This document shows, piece after piece, positions 48,060 to 59,927 of a stretch of 64,000 nucleotides of DNA. The notes beneath the pieces were generated by a model. That model did not search any database. It was not told where the DNA came from and saw only the letters and a program-made list of their open reading frames with translations. The DNA is from Thiocystis violascens (lineage in GTDB: Bacteria > Pseudomonadota > Gammaproteobacteria > Chromatiales > Chromatiaceae): the NCBI GenBank assembly GCA_020721065.1, contig DYNM01000001.1:248001-312000 (forward strand), written 5' to 3'. The position numbers were made by a program, and so were the translations under genes. Positions within the stretch are counted from its first letter, which is position 1. Each line of letters begins with the position of its first letter.

Positions 48060-48737
48060 ATGGGACAAAAAGTTCATCCGAATGGTATCCGGCTTGGCAT
48101 TGTCAAGGATTGGACATCAAAGTGGTACGCAAGCACGAAAGATTATGCGAATTTGCTGAACACTGACCTTGAAGTGCGTGCTTTTTTACGCAAAGAGCTT
48201 GCCAAGGCTTCAGTAAGCCGAATTCAGATTGATCGACCGGCGAAGAATGCGCACATTACTGTTCACACTGCTCGCCCGGGTGTGGTGATTGGTAAGAAAG
48301 GCGAGGACATTGATAAACTTCGCGCTAAAGTTTCCGCAATGATGGGAATTCCGGTTCACATCAGTATCGAAGAGATTCGTAAACCGGAACTGGACGCCCA
48401 GTTGGTTGCTGAAGGAATTGCCCAGCAGTTAGAACGCCGTATTATGTTTCGACGGGCGATGAAACGTTCGATTCAGAACACGATGCGCTTAGGTGCTGAG
48501 GGAATTCGTATCAACGTCGCGGGACGTTTGAATGGCGCTGAAATTGCGCGAAGTGAATGGGCGCGGGAAGGGCGAGTGCCATTGCATACGCTGCGTGCGG
48601 ATATTGACTATGGATTTGCCGAAGCGAAGACGACTTATGGCATTCTTGGCGTCAAAGTTTGGATTTTTAAGGGCGAGGTGTTCGGCGATCAGCTCCCCGA
48701 AGAATCGGCACCGAAAGTAGCCGGGAAGAAGGGTTAA
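48060..48737 (+). CDS. rpsC: 30S ribosomal protein S3
   Basis: 225 residues; [21 protein letters not shown] and KH-domain [14 protein letters not shown]. It is at the mRNA entry. 3 bases before rplP. Confidence 0.97.
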   Translation: MGQKVHPNGIRLGIVKDWTSKWYASTKDYANLLNTDLEVRAFLRKELAKASVSRIQIDRPAKNAHITVHTARPGVVIGKKGEDIDKLRAKVSAMMGIPVHISIEEIRKPELDAQLVAEGIAQQLERRIMFRRAMKRSIQNTMRLGAEGIRINVAGRLNGAEIARSEWAREGRVPLHTLRADIDYGFAEAKTTYGILGVKVWIFKGEVFGDQLPEESAPKVAGKKG

Positions 48738-48740
48738 GTT

Positions 48741-49154
48741 ATGCTGCAACCGAAACGTACCAAGTTCCGTAAGCAACACAAGGGGCGCAATCGTGGACTT
48801 GCGCAAAGTGGCAACCGGGTGAGCTTCGGCGAATTTGGCTTGAAAGCGACTGAGCGTGGGCGACTGACAGCGCGTCAGATTGAAGCGGCGCGGCGGGCGA
48901 TTCAGCGGAGCGTCAAGCGCGGCGGCAAGTTGTGGATTCGTGTGTTCCCAGACAAGCCGGTCTCGAAAAAGCCTCTCGAAGTGCGTATGGGCAAAGGCAA
49001 AGGCAACGTTGAATACTGGGTTGCATTGGTTCAGCCCGGTTTTGTGTTGTATGAGATTGAGGGCGTCAGTGAAGAACTGGCTCGTGAGGCATTTGCGCTG
49101 GCGGCAGCAAAATTGCCGGTACAAACTACCTTTGAGAAGCGGACGATTCTGTAA
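48741..49154 (+). CDS. rplP: 50S ribosomal protein L16
   Basis: 137 residues; [19 protein letters not shown] and [24 protein letters not shown]. It contacts A-site tRNA. It overlaps rpmC by one base. Confidence 0.97.
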   Translation: MLQPKRTKFRKQHKGRNRGLAQSGNRVSFGEFGLKATERGRLTARQIEAARRAIQRSVKRGGKLWIRVFPDKPVSKKPLEVRMGKGKGNVEYWVALVQPGFVLYEIEGVSEELAREAFALAAAKLPVQTTFEKRTIL

Positions 49155-49354
49155 TGAAGGCGAGCGAGTTGAGAAAAAGCAGTCTTGATGAATTGCAGAA
49201 GCAATTGATGGATTTGCTGCGTGAGCAATTTAATCTGCGGATGCAGCGCGGCACTGGTCAGTTGTCGAAACCTTCACAGATGAAAGCTGGTAGACGGGAT
49301 ATTGCGCGCATCAAGACGGTCATGGCGGAATTGACGAAGGGCGCAACATCATGA
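49154..49354 (+). CDS. rpmC: 50S ribosomal protein L29
   Basis: 66 residues; [37 protein letters not shown]. Coupled on both sides: a 1-base overlap with rplP and 4 bases with rpsQ. Confidence 0.96.
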   Translation: MKASELRKSSLDELQKQLMDLLREQFNLRMQRGTGQLSKPSQMKAGRRDIARIKTVMAELTKGATS

Positions 49355-49617
49355 ATGACAAGGTTGAGAATACGACGAACCGAACCCTTGAGGGGCGCGT
49401 AACCAGCAGTGCAATGGATAAAACGGTGACGGTTCTGATTGAGCGTCGGGTAAAACATCCGCTTTACGGTAAGTTCATGCGGCGTTCAACTAAGATTCAT
49501 GCACATGATGAAACCAACATCTGTAATGAAGGCGATCTAGTACGCGTTGAGCAGTGTCGTCCACTGTCGAAAACAAAGACTTGGCGACTGTTAGAAGTGA
49601 TTGAAAAAGCGCGCTAG
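49351..49617 (+). CDS. rpsQ: 30S ribosomal protein S17
   Basis: 88 residues; [31 protein letters not shown]. Last gene of the S10 operon; a 117-base spacer before rplN holds no clear promoter or hairpin that I can support. Confidence 0.97.
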   Translation: MNDKVENTTNRTLEGRVTSSAMDKTVTVLIERRVKHPLYGKFMRRSTKIHAHDETNICNEGDLVRVEQCRPLSKTKTWRLLEVIEKAR

Positions 49618-49734
49618 AGCAGTTGGTTTTCGGTATTGTTTATTGCTCAAAATCATCCGCAGTGCGGGTAGTGTTTGATCAACAAAACAGCCGAATTCAA
49701 TTCAGGATCAGTTAATCAGTTTTAGGTAATCATC

Positions 49735-50103
49735 ATGATTCAGATGCAGACCAATCTGGGCGTCGCCGATAATAGTGGCGCAAAGAAGGTGCAATGCATC
49801 AAAGTGCTCGGCGGATCGCATCGGCGCTACGCGGGCATCGGCGATGTCATTAAGGTCAGTGTTAAAGATGCGATTCCGCGTGGCAAGGTTAAGAAAGGCG
49901 ACGTGTATAATGCAGTTGTCGTGAGGACGCGCAAAGGTGTGCGGCGCATGGATGGCTCGTTAATTCGTTTTGATGGTAATGCGGCAGTGCTGCTGAATAA
50001 TCAACTTCAGCCAATTGGTACGCGTATCTTCGGACCTGTTACTCGTGAACTGCGCGGTGATCGTTTTATGAAGATCATTTCGCTGGCACCAGAAGTGTTG
50101 TAA
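49735..50103 (+). CDS. rplN: 50S ribosomal protein L14
   Basis: 122 residues; [28 protein letters not shown]. First gene of the spc operon; binds 23S near the 30S interface. Confidence 0.98.
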   Translation: MIQMQTNLGVADNSGAKKVQCIKVLGGSHRRYAGIGDVIKVSVKDAIPRGKVKKGDVYNAVVVRTRKGVRRMDGSLIRFDGNAAVLLNNQLQPIGTRIFGPVTRELRGDRFMKIISLAPEVL

Positions 50104-50117
50104 GGAGAGTCATCACC

Positions 50118-50435
50118 ATGCGTAAGATAAAAAAAGGTGATGACGTTATTGTTATTGCCGGTAAAGATAAAGGCAGACGCGGTACGGTGTTGCGTATCGT
50201 TGATGATGCCCGTGTTCTGGTTGAGAACATCAATATCGCCCGTAAACACCTTAAAGCAAATCCACAAGTTGGTGAGCCCGGTGGCATTGTTGATAAGGCG
50301 ATGCCAATTCAAGTTTCCAATGTTGCTCTTTACAATCCTCAAAAGGATGGTCCTGATCGGGTTGGATTCAAGATTCTGGAAGACGGTCGCAAGGTTCGGG
50401 TGTTCAAGTCGAACGGCGAAGTCGTTGACGTATGA
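50118..50435 (+). CDS. rplX: 50S ribosomal protein L24
   Basis: 105 residues; [26 protein letters not shown] is the KOW-motif start. It initiates 50S assembly. Confidence 0.97.
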   Translation: MRKIKKGDDVIVIAGKDKGRRGTVLRIVDDARVLVENINIARKHLKANPQVGEPGGIVDKAMPIQVSNVALYNPQKDGPDRVGFKILEDGRKVRVFKSNGEVVDV

Positions 50436-50450
50436 CCTGAGAGAATTGCA

Positions 50451-50990
50451 ATGACCAGATTACAGACCGAATACCAAGAACAAATTGTTAGTCAATTGAA
50501 AGATCGTTTTGGCTTTAAGAGTGTGATGCAGGTGCCGCGTATTGAGAAAATCACGCTCAATATGGGCGTTGGTGAGGCAATTGCAGATAAAAAAGTAATG
50601 GATCATGCAGTCGCTGATTTGCGCGCAATTGCGGGTCAACAGCCAATTGTGACCTATGCGCGTAAATCGGTTGCGGGATTTAAAATTCGTGAAGGCTGGC
50701 CAATCGGTTGCAAGGTGACGCTGCGCCGTGAGCGGATGTATGAATTTTTAGATCGTCTCGTCAACATTGCTATTCCGCGTATTCGTGACTTTCGTGGATT
50801 GAGTGCTAAGGCTTTTGATGGACGCGGTAATTATTCAATGGGTGTGCGTGAGCAAATCATGTTCCCTGAGATTGATTATGACAAAATTGATGTCATTCGC
50901 GGACTTGATATTACGATCACCACATCGGCGCGAACGGACGAAGAAGGACGTGCGCTGCTTGAGGCGTTTAAGTTTCCTTTCCGTACCTAA
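50451..50990 (+). CDS. rplE: 50S ribosomal protein L5
   Basis: 179 residues; [20 protein letters not shown] and [21 protein letters not shown]. It binds 5S rRNA. Confidence 0.97.
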   Translation: MTRLQTEYQEQIVSQLKDRFGFKSVMQVPRIEKITLNMGVGEAIADKKVMDHAVADLRAIAGQQPIVTYARKSVAGFKIREGWPIGCKVTLRRERMYEFLDRLVNIAIPRIRDFRGLSAKAFDGRGNYSMGVREQIMFPEIDYDKIDVIRGLDITITTSARTDEEGRALLEAFKFPFRT

Positions 50991-51011
50991 CTAGCGTACC
51001 GAGATAGCATT

Positions 51012-51317
51012 ATGGCGAAGAAAAGCATGATTGCGCGTGATCGTCAGCGCACCGAGATTGCAGCGCAGTTCAGTGCCAAGCGGACGGCTCTGAAAGCGAT
51101 TATTAATGATCGAAGCGCGAGTGCTGAACAAATTGACGCTGCGGTGCAAAAGCTGCAAAAACTTCCACGCGATGCCAGCCCAACGCGGCAACAACGTCGG
51201 TGTCGGGTGAGCGGTCGTCCTCACGCGGTTTATCGCAAGTTTGGTTTGGCGCGGATGAAGCTGCGTGAGGCAGTGATGCGCGGGGATGTTCCCGGCGTGG
51301 TAAAGGCAAGCTGGTAA
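51012..51317 (+). CDS. rpsN: 30S ribosomal protein S14 (zinc-free form)
   Basis: 101 residues; [15 protein letters not shown], and C-terminal [26 protein letters not shown]. The CxxC zinc ribbon is absent, so this is the long C-minus form. A 103-base gap follows. Confidence 0.97.
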   Translation: MAKKSMIARDRQRTEIAAQFSAKRTALKAIINDRSASAEQIDAAVQKLQKLPRDASPTRQQRRCRVSGRPHAVYRKFGLARMKLREAVMRGDVPGVVKASW

Positions 51318-51420
51318 GCTCGCCAATTTATTCATATCTGCTCGTCGTACGAATAGATGTGACCTCAGTTAATCTGACGGGTATCGCGCCAGTGCGGCGG
51401 TTTGACCCAAGGAGATCCCC

Positions 51421-51816
51421 ATGAGTATGTCTGATCCGATTGCGGATATGCTGACGCGTATTCGTAACGGCCAACAGCGGGGCAAGATCACGATCGTGAT
51501 GCCATCGTCTAAACAAAAAGTTGCCATTGCGAACTTGTTGAAAGAAGAAGGCTATATCACTGATGTGTCGGTTGAGCCGAATGATGGCAAGCCTGAGTTG
51601 GTGCTGAAGCTCAAATATTTTCGTGGTAAACCCGTGATCGAGGTGATTAAACGTGTCTCGCGTCCCGGTCTGCGTATCTATCGCAACAAGAACCAGCTTC
51701 CCAAAGTGTGGGCTGGACTTGGCATTGCCATTGTCTCCACTTCGCAAGGCTTGATGACTGATCGCGCCGCCCGCCAAGCGGGACACGGTGGCGAAATCAT
51801 CGCCTACGTTGCTTAA
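51421..51816 (+). CDS. rpsH: 30S ribosomal protein S8
   Basis: 131 residues; [19 protein letters not shown] and ending [22 protein letters not shown]. In E. coli it represses the spc operon. Confidence 0.97.
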   Translation: MSMSDPIADMLTRIRNGQQRGKITIVMPSSKQKVAIANLLKEEGYITDVSVEPNDGKPELVLKLKYFRGKPVIEVIKRVSRPGLRIYRNKNQLPKVWAGLGIAIVSTSQGLMTDRAARQAGHGGEIIAYVA

Positions 51817-51830
51817 AGGGGTATTTGGAG

Positions 51831-52358
51831 ATGTCACGAGTTGCAAAGGCACCCATTACGGTGCCAAAAGGTATTACCGTTGCCATCAGCGGGCAGGATG
51901 TCACCATCACGGGCGCGAAAGGTACCCTCGGTTGGTCAGTGCATCCAACGGTGACGGTGCATCAAGAAGCAGATGAGATTCGCGTTGCTCCTGCTGAAGA
52001 GAATGCTTGGGCGATGGCGGGAACGACTCGCGCATTGCTGAATAACATGGTCGTTGGCTGTAGTGAGGGATTTACCCGCAAACTGACTTTGATCGGCGTG
52101 GGTTATCGGGCACAAGCAAAGGGCGATGTACTCAATTTGACCCTTGGTTTTTCGCATCCAATTGACTATCCAGTGCCAGCCGGCATCACGATTGAGACTC
52201 CCAGTCAGACCGAAATCCTTGTGATGGGTGCTGATAAACAACGGGTTGGACAGGTTGCTTCGGAAATTCGAGGATTCCGTCCGCCAGAGCCTTATAAAGG
52301 CAAGGGTGTTCGTTATGCAGATGAAAATGTTCTGCGTAAAGAAGCCAAGAAAAAATAA
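51831..52358 (+). CDS. rplF: 50S ribosomal protein L6
   Basis: 175 residues from ATG 51831; a TTG two codons earlier lies inside the SD (TTGGAG) and is rejected. [13 protein letters not shown] and C-terminal [18 protein letters not shown] are L6 signatures. Confidence 0.97.
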   Translation: MSRVAKAPITVPKGITVAISGQDVTITGAKGTLGWSVHPTVTVHQEADEIRVAPAEENAWAMAGTTRALLNNMVVGCSEGFTRKLTLIGVGYRAQAKGDVLNLTLGFSHPIDYPVPAGITIETPSQTEILVMGADKQRVGQVASEIRGFRPPEPYKGKGVRYADENVLRKEAKKK

Positions 52359-52372
52359 GGGGTTTCAATCAC

Positions 52373-52735
52373 ATGGATAAGAAACAAGCGCGGTTGCGTC
52401 GGGCGACACGGGCGCGGGCTAAAATTCGTGAGCTCGGCGTACATCGTTTGTGTGTACACCGGACACCGCAACATACCTATGCGCAGATTATTGAGCCAAC
52501 TATTGCGGGTGACCGCATTGTAGCTAGTGCTTCTACGCTCGATAAGGATTTGCGTGCGACGATTGAGGGGCACAAGGGCAATATCACTGCCGCTACCGTC
52601 ATCGGTAAAGCAATTGCTGAACGTGCTCTGTCAGCTGGCATCGAGCGCGTGGCATTTGACCGTTCCGGCTTCCGTTATCACGGGCGTCTCAAGGCGCTTG
52701 CTGATGCAGCGCGTGAGCATGGACTGAAATTCTGA
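52373..52735 (+). CDS. rplR: 50S ribosomal protein L18
   Basis: 120 residues; [17 protein letters not shown] and [27 protein letters not shown]. It binds 5S rRNA with L5. Confidence 0.97.
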   Translation: MDKKQARLRRATRARAKIRELGVHRLCVHRTPQHTYAQIIEPTIAGDRIVASASTLDKDLRATIEGHKGNITAATVIGKAIAERALSAGIERVAFDRSGFRYHGRLKALADAAREHGLKF

Positions 52736-52745
52736 GGATTCGATC

Positions 52746-53252
52746 ATGGCGAATTTCAATGCGAAACCGGAAGGCGATGATCTTCTGGAAAAGTTGGTGG
52801 CGGTGAATCGTGTCGCTAAGGTCGTGAAAGGTGGACGGCAATTTGGTTTTGCAGCCTTGACAGTCGTTGGCGATGGCAAAGGGCGCGTTGGTTTTGGACG
52901 CGGCAAGGCACGAGAAGTGCCGATTGCGATCCAGAAAGCGATGGAAAGTGCTCGCAAGAACATGATCGAAGTCAAGCTCAATGGCACCACATTGCAGTAT
53001 CCGCTGCAGGGTGAACACGGCGCAGCGAAGGTGTTCATGCAGCCTGCTTCCGAAGGTACCGGCATTATTGCGGGCGGAGCGATGCGTGCTGTTTTTGAAG
53101 TGTTGGGCGTTCAGAACGTACTCGCTAAGTGCATTGGCACGAATAATCCGATCAATGTCGTGCGGGCGACGGTTCAGGGGTTGCGTGCCATGAATGATGC
53201 GCAGACGATCGCTGCCAAGCGCGGCAAAACCGTCGAGCAGATTTTGGGGTGA
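52746..53252 (+). CDS. rpsE: 30S ribosomal protein S5
   Basis: 168 residues; [19 protein letters not shown] and [22 protein letters not shown]. It helps decoding accuracy; 3 bases before rpmD. Confidence 0.97.
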   Translation: MANFNAKPEGDDLLEKLVAVNRVAKVVKGGRQFGFAALTVVGDGKGRVGFGRGKAREVPIAIQKAMESARKNMIEVKLNGTTLQYPLQGEHGAAKVFMQPASEGTGIIAGGAMRAVFEVLGVQNVLAKCIGTNNPINVVRATVQGLRAMNDAQTIAAKRGKTVEQILG

Positions 53253-53255
53253 GCA

Positions 53256-53459
53256 ATGTCCGATAAAAAGATGATGAAGGTTAAACTCGTGCGTAGCTTC
53301 CATGGTCGCTTAGATAAGCATAAAGCCTGTGTGCGTGGGCTGGGCTTGCGGCGGATGCACCAAGTGGTGGAAGTTGAAGACACGCCGTGTACGCGCGGCA
53401 TGGTGAATACCGTGTATTACATGGTCAAGATCGTTGAGGAATCTCACAATGCGGCTTAA
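53256..53459 (+). CDS. rpmD: 50S ribosomal protein L30
   Basis: 67 residues; [37 protein letters not shown]. Overlaps rplO by 11 bases. Confidence 0.95.
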   Translation: MSDKKMMKVKLVRSFHGRLDKHKACVRGLGLRRMHQVVEVEDTPCTRGMVNTVYYMVKIVEESHNAA

Positions 53460-53883
53460 TGATCTCAAGCCCGATGAAGGAAGCCGACCTTCCGCGAAAC
53501 GGGTTGGTCGTGGCATTGGCAGCGGTCTCGGCAAAACTTGCGGACGCGGTCATAAAGGCCAAAAGTCGCGTAAAGGTGGCTTTCATAAGGTTGGCTTTGA
53601 AGGCGGTCAGATGCCATTGCAACGACGCTTGCCCAAGGTCGGATTTCGCTCACATAAAGCGCTGGTTGCGGCTGAAGTGCGGTTGAATGAGTTGAATCGC
53701 GTGGATGGTGACGTGGTTGATCTAGCAGCATTGATGCTGGCGGGAGTCGTCAATCGTTCGATTCGCACTGCTAAAATCATCGCTTCTGGTGAAGTGACAC
53801 GAGCGTTAACGATTCGTGGTCTCGGCGTAACCAAAGGGGCGCGTGCTGCCATTGAGGCAGTCGGCGGCTCGGTCGAAGACTAA
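53449..53883 (+). CDS. rplO: 50S ribosomal protein L15
   Basis: 144 residues starting at ATG 53449, with GAGGA at 53436-53440; a start 15 bases earlier would be less standard. [26 protein letters not shown] and [18 protein letters not shown] are L15 blocks. Confidence 0.96.
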   Translation: MRLNDLKPDEGSRPSAKRVGRGIGSGLGKTCGRGHKGQKSRKGGFHKVGFEGGQMPLQRRLPKVGFRSHKALVAAEVRLNELNRVDGDVVDLAALMLAGVVNRSIRTAKIIASGEVTRALTIRGLGVTKGARAAIEAVGGSVED

Positions 53884-53901
53884 TCAACGGACGCGAAACG
53901 G

Positions 53902-55254
53902 ATGGCTAAACACGCGGCAACTGTTGGCAAAGCACTGGGCGGCATGGGGCAATTGACGGAGTTAAAACAACGTCTTCTGTTCTTGGTTGGTGCCTTATTG
54001 GTCTACCGCATTGGTACTTTTATACCAGTTCCTGGAGTGAATCCCGAAGCGTTAGCCATCCTATTCAATCAAAATCAAGGCTCTATCTTAGACATGTTTA
54101 ACATGTTTTCTGGTGGTGCTTTAGAACGCGCAAGTTTATTTGCGCTAGGCGTGATGCCTTACATTTCGGCGTCGATTATTATTCAATTGATGACTTCAGT
54201 TGTTCCACAATTAGAACAACTGAAAAAAGAAGGCGAATCAGGACGACGAAAGATTACGCAATACACGCGCTACGGCACGGTATTCTTAGCAACTTTTCAA
54301 GCCATTGGCATTTCAATGGCATTGCAAGGACAAACTGCTGGCGGTTCGGCACTTGTTACTCATGCGGGTGCTGGTTTTGTATTCACTGCCGCCGTTTCTT
54401 TAGTCACGGGAACGATGTTTTTAATGTGGCTAGGTGAACAAATTACCGAGCGTGGTATTGGTAATGGCATTTCCATGATTATCTTTGCCGGCATTGTAGC
54501 TGGCTTGCCGTCGGCACTTGGCGGAATGCTCGAATTAGCGCGTAATGGTGAAATGAATGCGCTGGCGGTATTGGCGTTACTCGTAATGGCATTGGCTGTC
54601 ACTGCGTTTGTGATCTTCGTTGAACGTGGGCAGCGCCGGATTACTGTGAACTATGCGCGGCGGCAACAAGGTCGAAAAGTCATGCAGGCGCAAAGTACGC
54701 ATTTACCACTGAAACTAAATATGGCGGGTGTTATCCCACCGATTTTTGCGTCGAGTATTCTGTTGTTTCCCGGAACACTTGGGCAGTTTTTTGGTGCAAA
54801 TGAGGATTTGCGTTGGATTGCAACGCTAACATCAAAGCTGGCTCCGGGCGAACCGCTGTATGTGTTGTTTTATACGGTCGCAATTGTGTTCTTTTGCTTT
54901 TTCTATACTGCTTTAGTGTTCAATGCAAAAGAAACTGCTGACAATCTAAAACGTTCTGGAGCGTTTATTCCAGGAATTCGCCCGGGCGAACAAACAGCAC
55001 GTTATATTGATGAAGTGATGACACGCCTCACAGTTGCTGGTGCCATTTACATCACAGCAGTTTGTTTGTTGCCGGAATTTTTGATTGTTGGTTACAACGT
55101 TCCGTTTTACTTTGGTGGAACGTCATTACTGATTGTTGTCGTCGTTGTTATGGATTTTATGGCTCAAGTTCAGGCACATTTAGTATCACATCAATACGAA
55201 GGATTGATGAAAAAAGCCAACTTGAAATCGCCTAGCGCCGGTCTACTGCGATGA
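53902..55254 (+). CDS. secY: Preprotein translocase subunit SecY
   Basis: 450 residues with ten membrane segments expected for Sec[27 protein letters not shown] begins the first, [21 protein letters not shown] is the conserved middle, and C-terminal [15 protein letters not shown] is present. It forms the Sec protein-conducting channel with SecE (27527). The gene keeps its place between rplO and rpmJ. Confidence 0.98.
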   Translation: MAKHAATVGKALGGMGQLTELKQRLLFLVGALLVYRIGTFIPVPGVNPEALAILFNQNQGSILDMFNMFSGGALERASLFALGVMPYISASIIIQLMTSVVPQLEQLKKEGESGRRKITQYTRYGTVFLATFQAIGISMALQGQTAGGSALVTHAGAGFVFTAAVSLVTGTMFLMWLGEQITERGIGNGISMIIFAGIVAGLPSALGGMLELARNGEMNALAVLALLVMALAVTAFVIFVERGQRRITVNYARRQQGRKVMQAQSTHLPLKLNMAGVIPPIFASSILLFPGTLGQFFGANEDLRWIATLTSKLAPGEPLYVLFYTVAIVFFCFFYTALVFNAKETADNLKRSGAFIPGIRPGEQTARYIDEVMTRLTVAGAIYITAVCLLPEFLIVGYNVPFYFGGTSLLIVVVVVMDFMAQVQAHLVSHQYEGLMKKANLKSPSAGLLR

Positions 55255-55282
55255 TTGCATCTCGAATTTTAGGAGTTGGTAT

Positions 55283-55396
55283 ATGAAAGTGCGTGCATCA
55301 GTTAAAAGACTATGTAGAAATTGTAAGATTATTCGGCGGCATGGCACTGTGCGCGTGATTTGCACAGATCCTCGTCACAAGCAACGTCAAGGTTAG
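55283..55396 (+). CDS. rpmJ: 50S ribosomal protein L36 (zinc-ribbon form)
   Basis: A 37-residue gene: [34 protein letters not shown]. Cys-Cys-Cys-His positions for a zinc ribbon are intact. SD TAGGAG is 8 bases before the ATG. 84 bases separate it from rpsM. Confidence 0.95.
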   Translation: MKVRASVKRLCRNCKIIRRHGTVRVICTDPRHKQRQG

Positions 55397-55407
55397 AATT
55401 TGTTTGA

Positions 55408-55435
55408 TTGACCTTGCAAAAACGTTTGTTATACT
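55408..55435 (+). promoter_or_regulatory. Promoter of the alpha operon (rpsM)
   Basis: TTGACC (55408-55413), 16 bases, TATACT (55430-55435), then GCGCGG, a GC-rich discriminator. It lies in the only sizeable gap between rpmJ and rpsM and would give rpsM-rpsK-rpsD-rpoA-rplQ a separate start. Confidence 0.75.
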
Positions 55436-55480
55436 GCGCGGTTTACCCGCTGAGCTATTAGGACTAAGGGGTTCGTCAAT

Positions 55481-55837
55481 ATGGCCCGTATCGCCGGCGT
55501 CAACATCCCAGATAAAAAACATGCTGTGATTGCATTAACTGCAATCTATGGCATTGGCCGCGTGACTGCGGGCAAAATTTGCGACGCGGCTGGCATCCCG
55601 CGTGAAACGAAGATGCAAAAGTTGACTGAAGAAGAAGTTGATCGGCTACGCAACGAGGTTGCAAAGTTCACCGTTGAAGGTGATCTGCGCCGTGAAGTAT
55701 CGATGAACATCAAGCGTTTGATGGACCTCGGGTGTTATCGTGGGATTCGTCATCGACGCGGATTACCGCTGCGTGGTCAACGAACCCGTACTAATGCTCG
55801 GACCCGTAAGGGACCGCGCCGTCCGATCAAACGCTAA
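55481..55837 (+). CDS. rpsM: 30S ribosomal protein S13
   Basis: 118 residues; [25 protein letters not shown] and [22 protein letters not shown]. It is at the 30S-50S bridge. Confidence 0.98.
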   Translation: MARIAGVNIPDKKHAVIALTAIYGIGRVTAGKICDAAGIPRETKMQKLTEEEVDRLRNEVAKFTVEGDLRREVSMNIKRLMDLGCYRGIRHRRGLPLRGQRTRTNARTRKGPRRPIKR

Positions 55838-55875
55838 CCGATTTTGGTTGTTGCAGACAGGCTGGATAATGACGA

Positions 55876-56265
55876 ATGGCTAAACCAATTCGCAACACGA
55901 AAAAGAAAGTTAAAAAGCAGGTCGCCGACGGGGTTGCTCACGTTCACGCCTCTTTTAATAACACGATTATTACGATTACTGATCGGCAAGGTAATACCCT
56001 CTCTTGGGCAACATCTGGTGGCTCTGGCTTTCGTGGTTCGCGCAAAAGCACGCCTTTTGCGGCACAGGTTGCAGCTGATAAGGCTGGTCAAGCAGTGAAA
56101 GAATATGGATTGCGTAACCTCGATGTGAACGTCAAGGGTCCAGGACCAGGACGTGAATCTGCGGTACGCGCACTGAATAATGCTGGATTTAAAATCACCA
56201 GCATCACCGATGTGACGCCAATTCCTCACAATGGCTGTCGTCCGCCCAAAAAGCGGCGCGTCTGA
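55876..56265 (+). CDS. rpsK: 30S ribosomal protein S11
   Basis: 129 residues; [22 protein letters not shown] and ending [20 protein letters not shown]. Confidence 0.98.
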   Translation: MAKPIRNTKKKVKKQVADGVAHVHASFNNTIITITDRQGNTLSWATSGGSGFRGSRKSTPFAAQVAADKAGQAVKEYGLRNLDVNVKGPGPGRESAVRALNNAGFKITSITDVTPIPHNGCRPPKKRRV

Positions 56266-56296
56266 GTTCTGACCGTTCGTTCAAACAGGAAAAGAC

Positions 56297-56917
56297 ATGG
56301 CACGTTACACAGGCCCAACCTGCAAATTGGCACGACGCGAAGGCACAGATCTCTCACTCAAGAGCCGTGCTCGTGCTTTGGATACCAAATGCAATTTGGA
56401 AAAACAACCGGGGCAGACGACTGATCGACGGCGACGTCTTTCTGACTACGGAGTGCAGTTGCGCGAAAAGCAGAAGGTGCGGCGTATTTATAGTGTGTTG
56501 GAAAAACAATTCAGCAACTACTATAAGAAAGCAGCGCAGAGCAAGGGTGCAACCGGCGAAAACCTATTGCAATTACTTGAACGGCGTTTAGATAACGTCG
56601 TCTTTCGGATGGGCTTTGGTGCCACGCGTGCGGAAGCACGTCAGTTGGTCAGCCACAAGAGCATTTTGGTGAATGGACGTATTGTTAACATCGCCTCCTA
56701 TCAAGTGAGTGTGGAAGATCATATTGAAGTGCGTGAGATTGCCAAAAAACAATTGCGCGTTCAAAACGCGCTGGCACTCGCTGAACAATATGGATTCCCT
56801 GATTGGGTGGAAGTCGATACTAAGGGGCTGAAAGGCGTTTTTAAGCGTGTTCCAGACCGTTCAGATTTGCCAGCTGACATCAATGAATCACTGATTGTCG
56901 AGCTGTACTCCAAATAA
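56297..56917 (+). CDS. rpsD: 30S ribosomal protein S4
   Basis: 206 residues; [20 protein letters not shown] and S4-domain [29 protein letters not shown]. In E. coli it represses the alpha operon. Confidence 0.98.
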   Translation: MARYTGPTCKLARREGTDLSLKSRARALDTKCNLEKQPGQTTDRRRRLSDYGVQLREKQKVRRIYSVLEKQFSNYYKKAAQSKGATGENLLQLLERRLDNVVFRMGFGATRAEARQLVSHKSILVNGRIVNIASYQVSVEDHIEVREIAKKQLRVQNALALAEQYGFPDWVEVDTKGLKGVFKRVPDRSDLPADINESLIVELYSK

Positions 56918-56939
56918 GGAGTTTCCTGAGAGGCACTGA

Positions 56940-57950
56940 ATGAATGACGCTATTGGCGAATTTCTAAAACCGCGCATCATCAGGGTTGAGCACGTTTCCG
57001 GCAACCCGCATCATGCCAAAATTTCTTTGGAACCACTCGAGCGCGGTTTCGGGCATACGCTTGGCAACGCATTGCGCCGGGTTTTGCTATCTTCGATGGA
57101 TGGTTATGCCGTAACGGAAGTTGAAATACAGGGTGTGCTTCACGAATACACGACTGTTCCTGGAGTACAGGAAGATGTGCTTGAAATTCTTCTGAATCTT
57201 AAGCAATTGGCAATTTCGTTAAAAGGCAAAGATGAAGCCACATTCACGCTAAATAAGCGCGGTCCTGGCGTTGTTACGGCCGCAGATATTGTCCTAGATC
57301 ATACGGCTGAGATTACAAATCCGAATTTGCTGATTGCGCATCTCTCTGAAGGCGACTTGAGTATGGCGCTAACCGTGCGGCGGGGTATTGGTTATGAACC
57401 AACCACGCAGCGTGAGCTTGATGCTTCCGAAGATCGTCCGATTGGTAAGTTACCGATTGATGCCTCATTTAGTCCAATTCGGCGGGTTGCAATTGAAGTG
57501 CAATCTGCACGGGTAGAACAACGTACTGATTTGGATCGATTGGTGATTGATTTAGAAACCAACGGCACCATTGATCCGCGTGAGGCAATTCAACGATCTG
57601 CAATTATTTTGCGGGATCAGTTGTCGAGTTTTGTAGCACTTGAAGGTATGGGACCTTCTGAGATTGAGGTTCCTGAAATTCGAGATGAGTCGCCTTATGA
57701 TCCGGTGCTGCTGCGCCCGGTGGATGATTTAGAATTGACTGTGCGTTCTGCAAATTGTCTCAAAGCAGAGAACATCTATTTGATTGGCGATTTGATTCAG
57801 CGTACTGAAGTTGAGCTTCTTAAAACTCCAAACTTGGGTAAGAAGTCTTTAACTGAAATTAAGGATGTTTTGGCAACACGTGGTCTGTCACTGGGAATGC
57901 GTCTTGAGAATTGGCCACCGGAAAACATTGCTGAACTGAGTATCCGATAG
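56940..57950 (+). CDS. rpoA: RNA polymerase alpha subunit
   Basis: 336 residues; the N-terminal domain begins [46 protein letters not shown]. After the linker, the C-terminal domain has [50 protein letters not shown]. It nucleates assembly of the polymerase that uses the inserted beta and beta-prime subunits. Confidence 0.98.
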   Translation: MNDAIGEFLKPRIIRVEHVSGNPHHAKISLEPLERGFGHTLGNALRRVLLSSMDGYAVTEVEIQGVLHEYTTVPGVQEDVLEILLNLKQLAISLKGKDEATFTLNKRGPGVVTAADIVLDHTAEITNPNLLIAHLSEGDLSMALTVRRGIGYEPTTQRELDASEDRPIGKLPIDASFSPIRRVAIEVQSARVEQRTDLDRLVIDLETNGTIDPREAIQRSAIILRDQLSSFVALEGMGPSEIEVPEIRDESPYDPVLLRPVDDLELTVRSANCLKAENIYLIGDLIQRTEVELLKTPNLGKKSLTEIKDVLATRGLSLGMRLENWPPENIAELSIR

Positions 57951-58027
57951 TTATTGGCACTGATCGCATTGCGATGCGCGGTGTCACCAAATAAAACTGA
58001 CGATTAAAACCATTTGGAATTAAGACC

Positions 58028-58417
58028 ATGCGTCACCGTAAAGCCGGAAGGCAACTTAATCGCACCAGCTCCCACCGTGAAGCAATGTTTCGTAATATGT
58101 CAGCGTCGTTATTTCGCCATGAACTGATTAAAACGACGCTCCCAAAAGCGAAAGAGTTGCGACGGATTGCGGAGCCGTTAATCACCTTGGCGAAAGTCGA
58201 TTCTGTGCATACGCGACGGTTGGCTTTTGCGCGGCTGCGTGATAAACAGATTATTGGCAAGCTGTTTGTTGAATTGGGACCACGTTATCAGAACCGTCCA
58301 GGTGGTTATTTGCGCATTCTTAAATGTGGTTATCGCGCCAGTGATGCTGCGCCGATGGCATATGTTGAGTTGGTAGATCGACCTGCAAATGTGGTTGCTG
58401 TTGAAGATGATGATTAA
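58028..58417 (+). CDS. rplQ: 50S ribosomal protein L17
   Basis: 129 residues; [24 protein letters not shown] and [27 protein letters not shown]. Last gene of the alpha operon; a terminator follows. Confidence 0.98.
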   Translation: MRHRKAGRQLNRTSSHREAMFRNMSASLFRHELIKTTLPKAKELRRIAEPLITLAKVDSVHTRRLAFARLRDKQIIGKLFVELGPRYQNRPGGYLRILKCGYRASDAAPMAYVELVDRPANVVAVEDDD

Positions 58418-58442
58418 ATAGCGTTGTATGCAGTTTTGCGCT

Positions 58443-58472
58443 GGCGCAGTCTACTAATGGCTGCGCTTTTTT
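58443..58472 (+). terminator. Terminator of the alpha operon
   Basis: GCGCAG, loop, CTGCGC then TTTTTT at 58466-58472. A short but GC-rich stem 26 bases after the rplQ stop. Confidence 0.8.
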
Positions 58473-58719
58473 GTTAAACGGAGATGATTAAATCAATGAT
58501 ATGAAGTCACATAATGAGTTGACTTGTAATCGTCGTTGATACCAATATGCGCCGTTTGACAGTGTGCCCTGCATTGATTGTTAGTGGCGCTCAATTCTTG
58601 TATCAAGCGCAGTGTTCACGTTATATTCTTAGCCTCGCCGTTACGACTAAGGCGGTTTCCCGCGTGGAGGAACCGCCTTTTTGTTTTTTTGACTGATCGC
58701 TAAATCGGGCACTATCGCC
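58473..58719 (+). promoter_or_regulatory. Spacer before argD: possible promoter and a strong second terminator
   Basis: No coding region is seen. A candidate promoter TTGTAT (58598-58603), 18 bases, TATATT (58622-58627) lies just before AAGGCGGTT..AACCGCCTT (58649-58679) and a long T-run to 58690. The hairpin is strong and would stop transcripts from this promoter after about 55 bases. It may be an attenuator of argDF or the end of a small RNA. Confidence 0.5.
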
Positions 58720-59904
58720 ATGATTGAATCCTTGATGGCTACCTACAATCGCTTGCCAGTGACGTTTACACATGGCGAGGGTGTTTGGCTTTGGGATACT
58801 GCTGGTAAGCGTTACCTAGATGCGCTGGCGGGAATTGCGGTATGTGGACTTGGTCACGCGCATCCTGCGGTGCAGGAGTCGATTTGTGCGCAAGCGGCGC
58901 AATTGATTCACACGTCGAATTTGTACGGTATCACTGAACAGGAACGACTCGGTGCCTTGCTGACCGAACGTGCGGGCATGGAACGAGTGTTTTTTGCCAA
59001 TTCTGGTGCTGAGGCGAATGAAGCGGCGCTCAAACTGGCGCGGTTGTACGCGCATCGGCGCGGCGTGGAAAATCCAGCCATTTTAGTCATGGAAGGTAGT
59101 TTTCACGGGCGTACTTTGGCGACGCTGTCGGCAACTGGTAATCGTAAGGTGCAAGCGGGTTTTGAACCGTTAGTGCAAGGTTTTGTGCGTGTTCCTTACG
59201 ATGACATCGAGGCGATTGAAATTGCGGCAACCAATCGCCCAAACATCGTTGCCATTTTGGTTGAACCTATTCAAGGCGAAGGTGGTATTCGTATTCCGGG
59301 GTCGGAATATTTATCGCGTTTGCGTGCTCTTTGCGATCAAGAAGGTTGGTTGCTCATTTGCGATGAGATTCAAACCGGTATGGGGCGAACTGGACAATGG
59401 TTTGCGCATGAACACGCTCACATCAAGCCAGATGTGATGACGTTGGCGAAGGCGCTAGGCAACGGCGTTCCGATTGGCGCTTGCCTCGCTCGTGGTGCAG
59501 CAGCGGAAGTTTTCACGCCTGGTTCACATGGTTCGACTTTCGGCGGCAATCCGCTTGCCTGTCGCGTTGGACGCGCCGTGATGGAGACCACCGCAGCGGC
59601 GGGATTGGTCGCAAATGCCGCCCAGCAAGGTGAATTTCTATTAAATGCGTTTCGCAGCGCACTGGCGCAACGGCAAGGTGTCGTTGCTATTCGTGGACGG
59701 GGATTGATGCTTGGCATCGAACTGGATCGTCCCTGCGGTGAACTGGTCGGTCTGGCGCTTGAGGCCGGCCTTCTCATTAACGTGACTGCCGAGCGGGTGA
59801 TTCGGTTGTTGCCGCCATTGATTTTGGCGCAACCTGAAGCAGAACAACTCGTACACAAACTTTCTCACCTGATCGATGGTTTTTTGGGCACGACTCGCGC
59901 CTAA
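58720..59904 (+). CDS. argD: Acetylornithine aminotransferase
   Basis: A 394-residue class-III PLP aminotransferase. It has [16 protein letters not shown], the PLP-pocket [12 protein letters not shown] with catalytic Lys in [12 protein letters not shown], and [16 protein letters not shown]. It makes N-acetylornithine in arginine synthesis. The start may be 58720 or the ATG five codons in (MATYNRLP). It is followed 23 bases later by argF. Confidence 0.95.
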   Translation: MIESLMATYNRLPVTFTHGEGVWLWDTAGKRYLDALAGIAVCGLGHAHPAVQESICAQAAQLIHTSNLYGITEQERLGALLTERAGMERVFFANSGAEANEAALKLARLYAHRRGVENPAILVMEGSFHGRTLATLSATGNRKVQAGFEPLVQGFVRVPYDDIEAIEIAATNRPNIVAILVEPIQGEGGIRIPGSEYLSRLRALCDQEGWLLICDEIQTGMGRTGQWFAHEHAHIKPDVMTLAKALGNGVPIGACLARGAAAEVFTPGSHGSTFGGNPLACRVGRAVMETTAAAGLVANAAQQGEFLLNAFRSALAQRQGVVAIRGRGLMLGIELDRPCGELVGLALEAGLLINVTAERVIRLLPPLILAQPEAEQLVHKLSHLIDGFLGTTRA

Positions 59905-59927
59905 CCTCGTCGGAGCGACCTGATCTC

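Noticed and set aside
49618..49734. Separate spc-operon promoter or S8 site between rpsQ and rplN
   Set aside because: No hexamer pair with good spacing and no S8-like stem could be supported.
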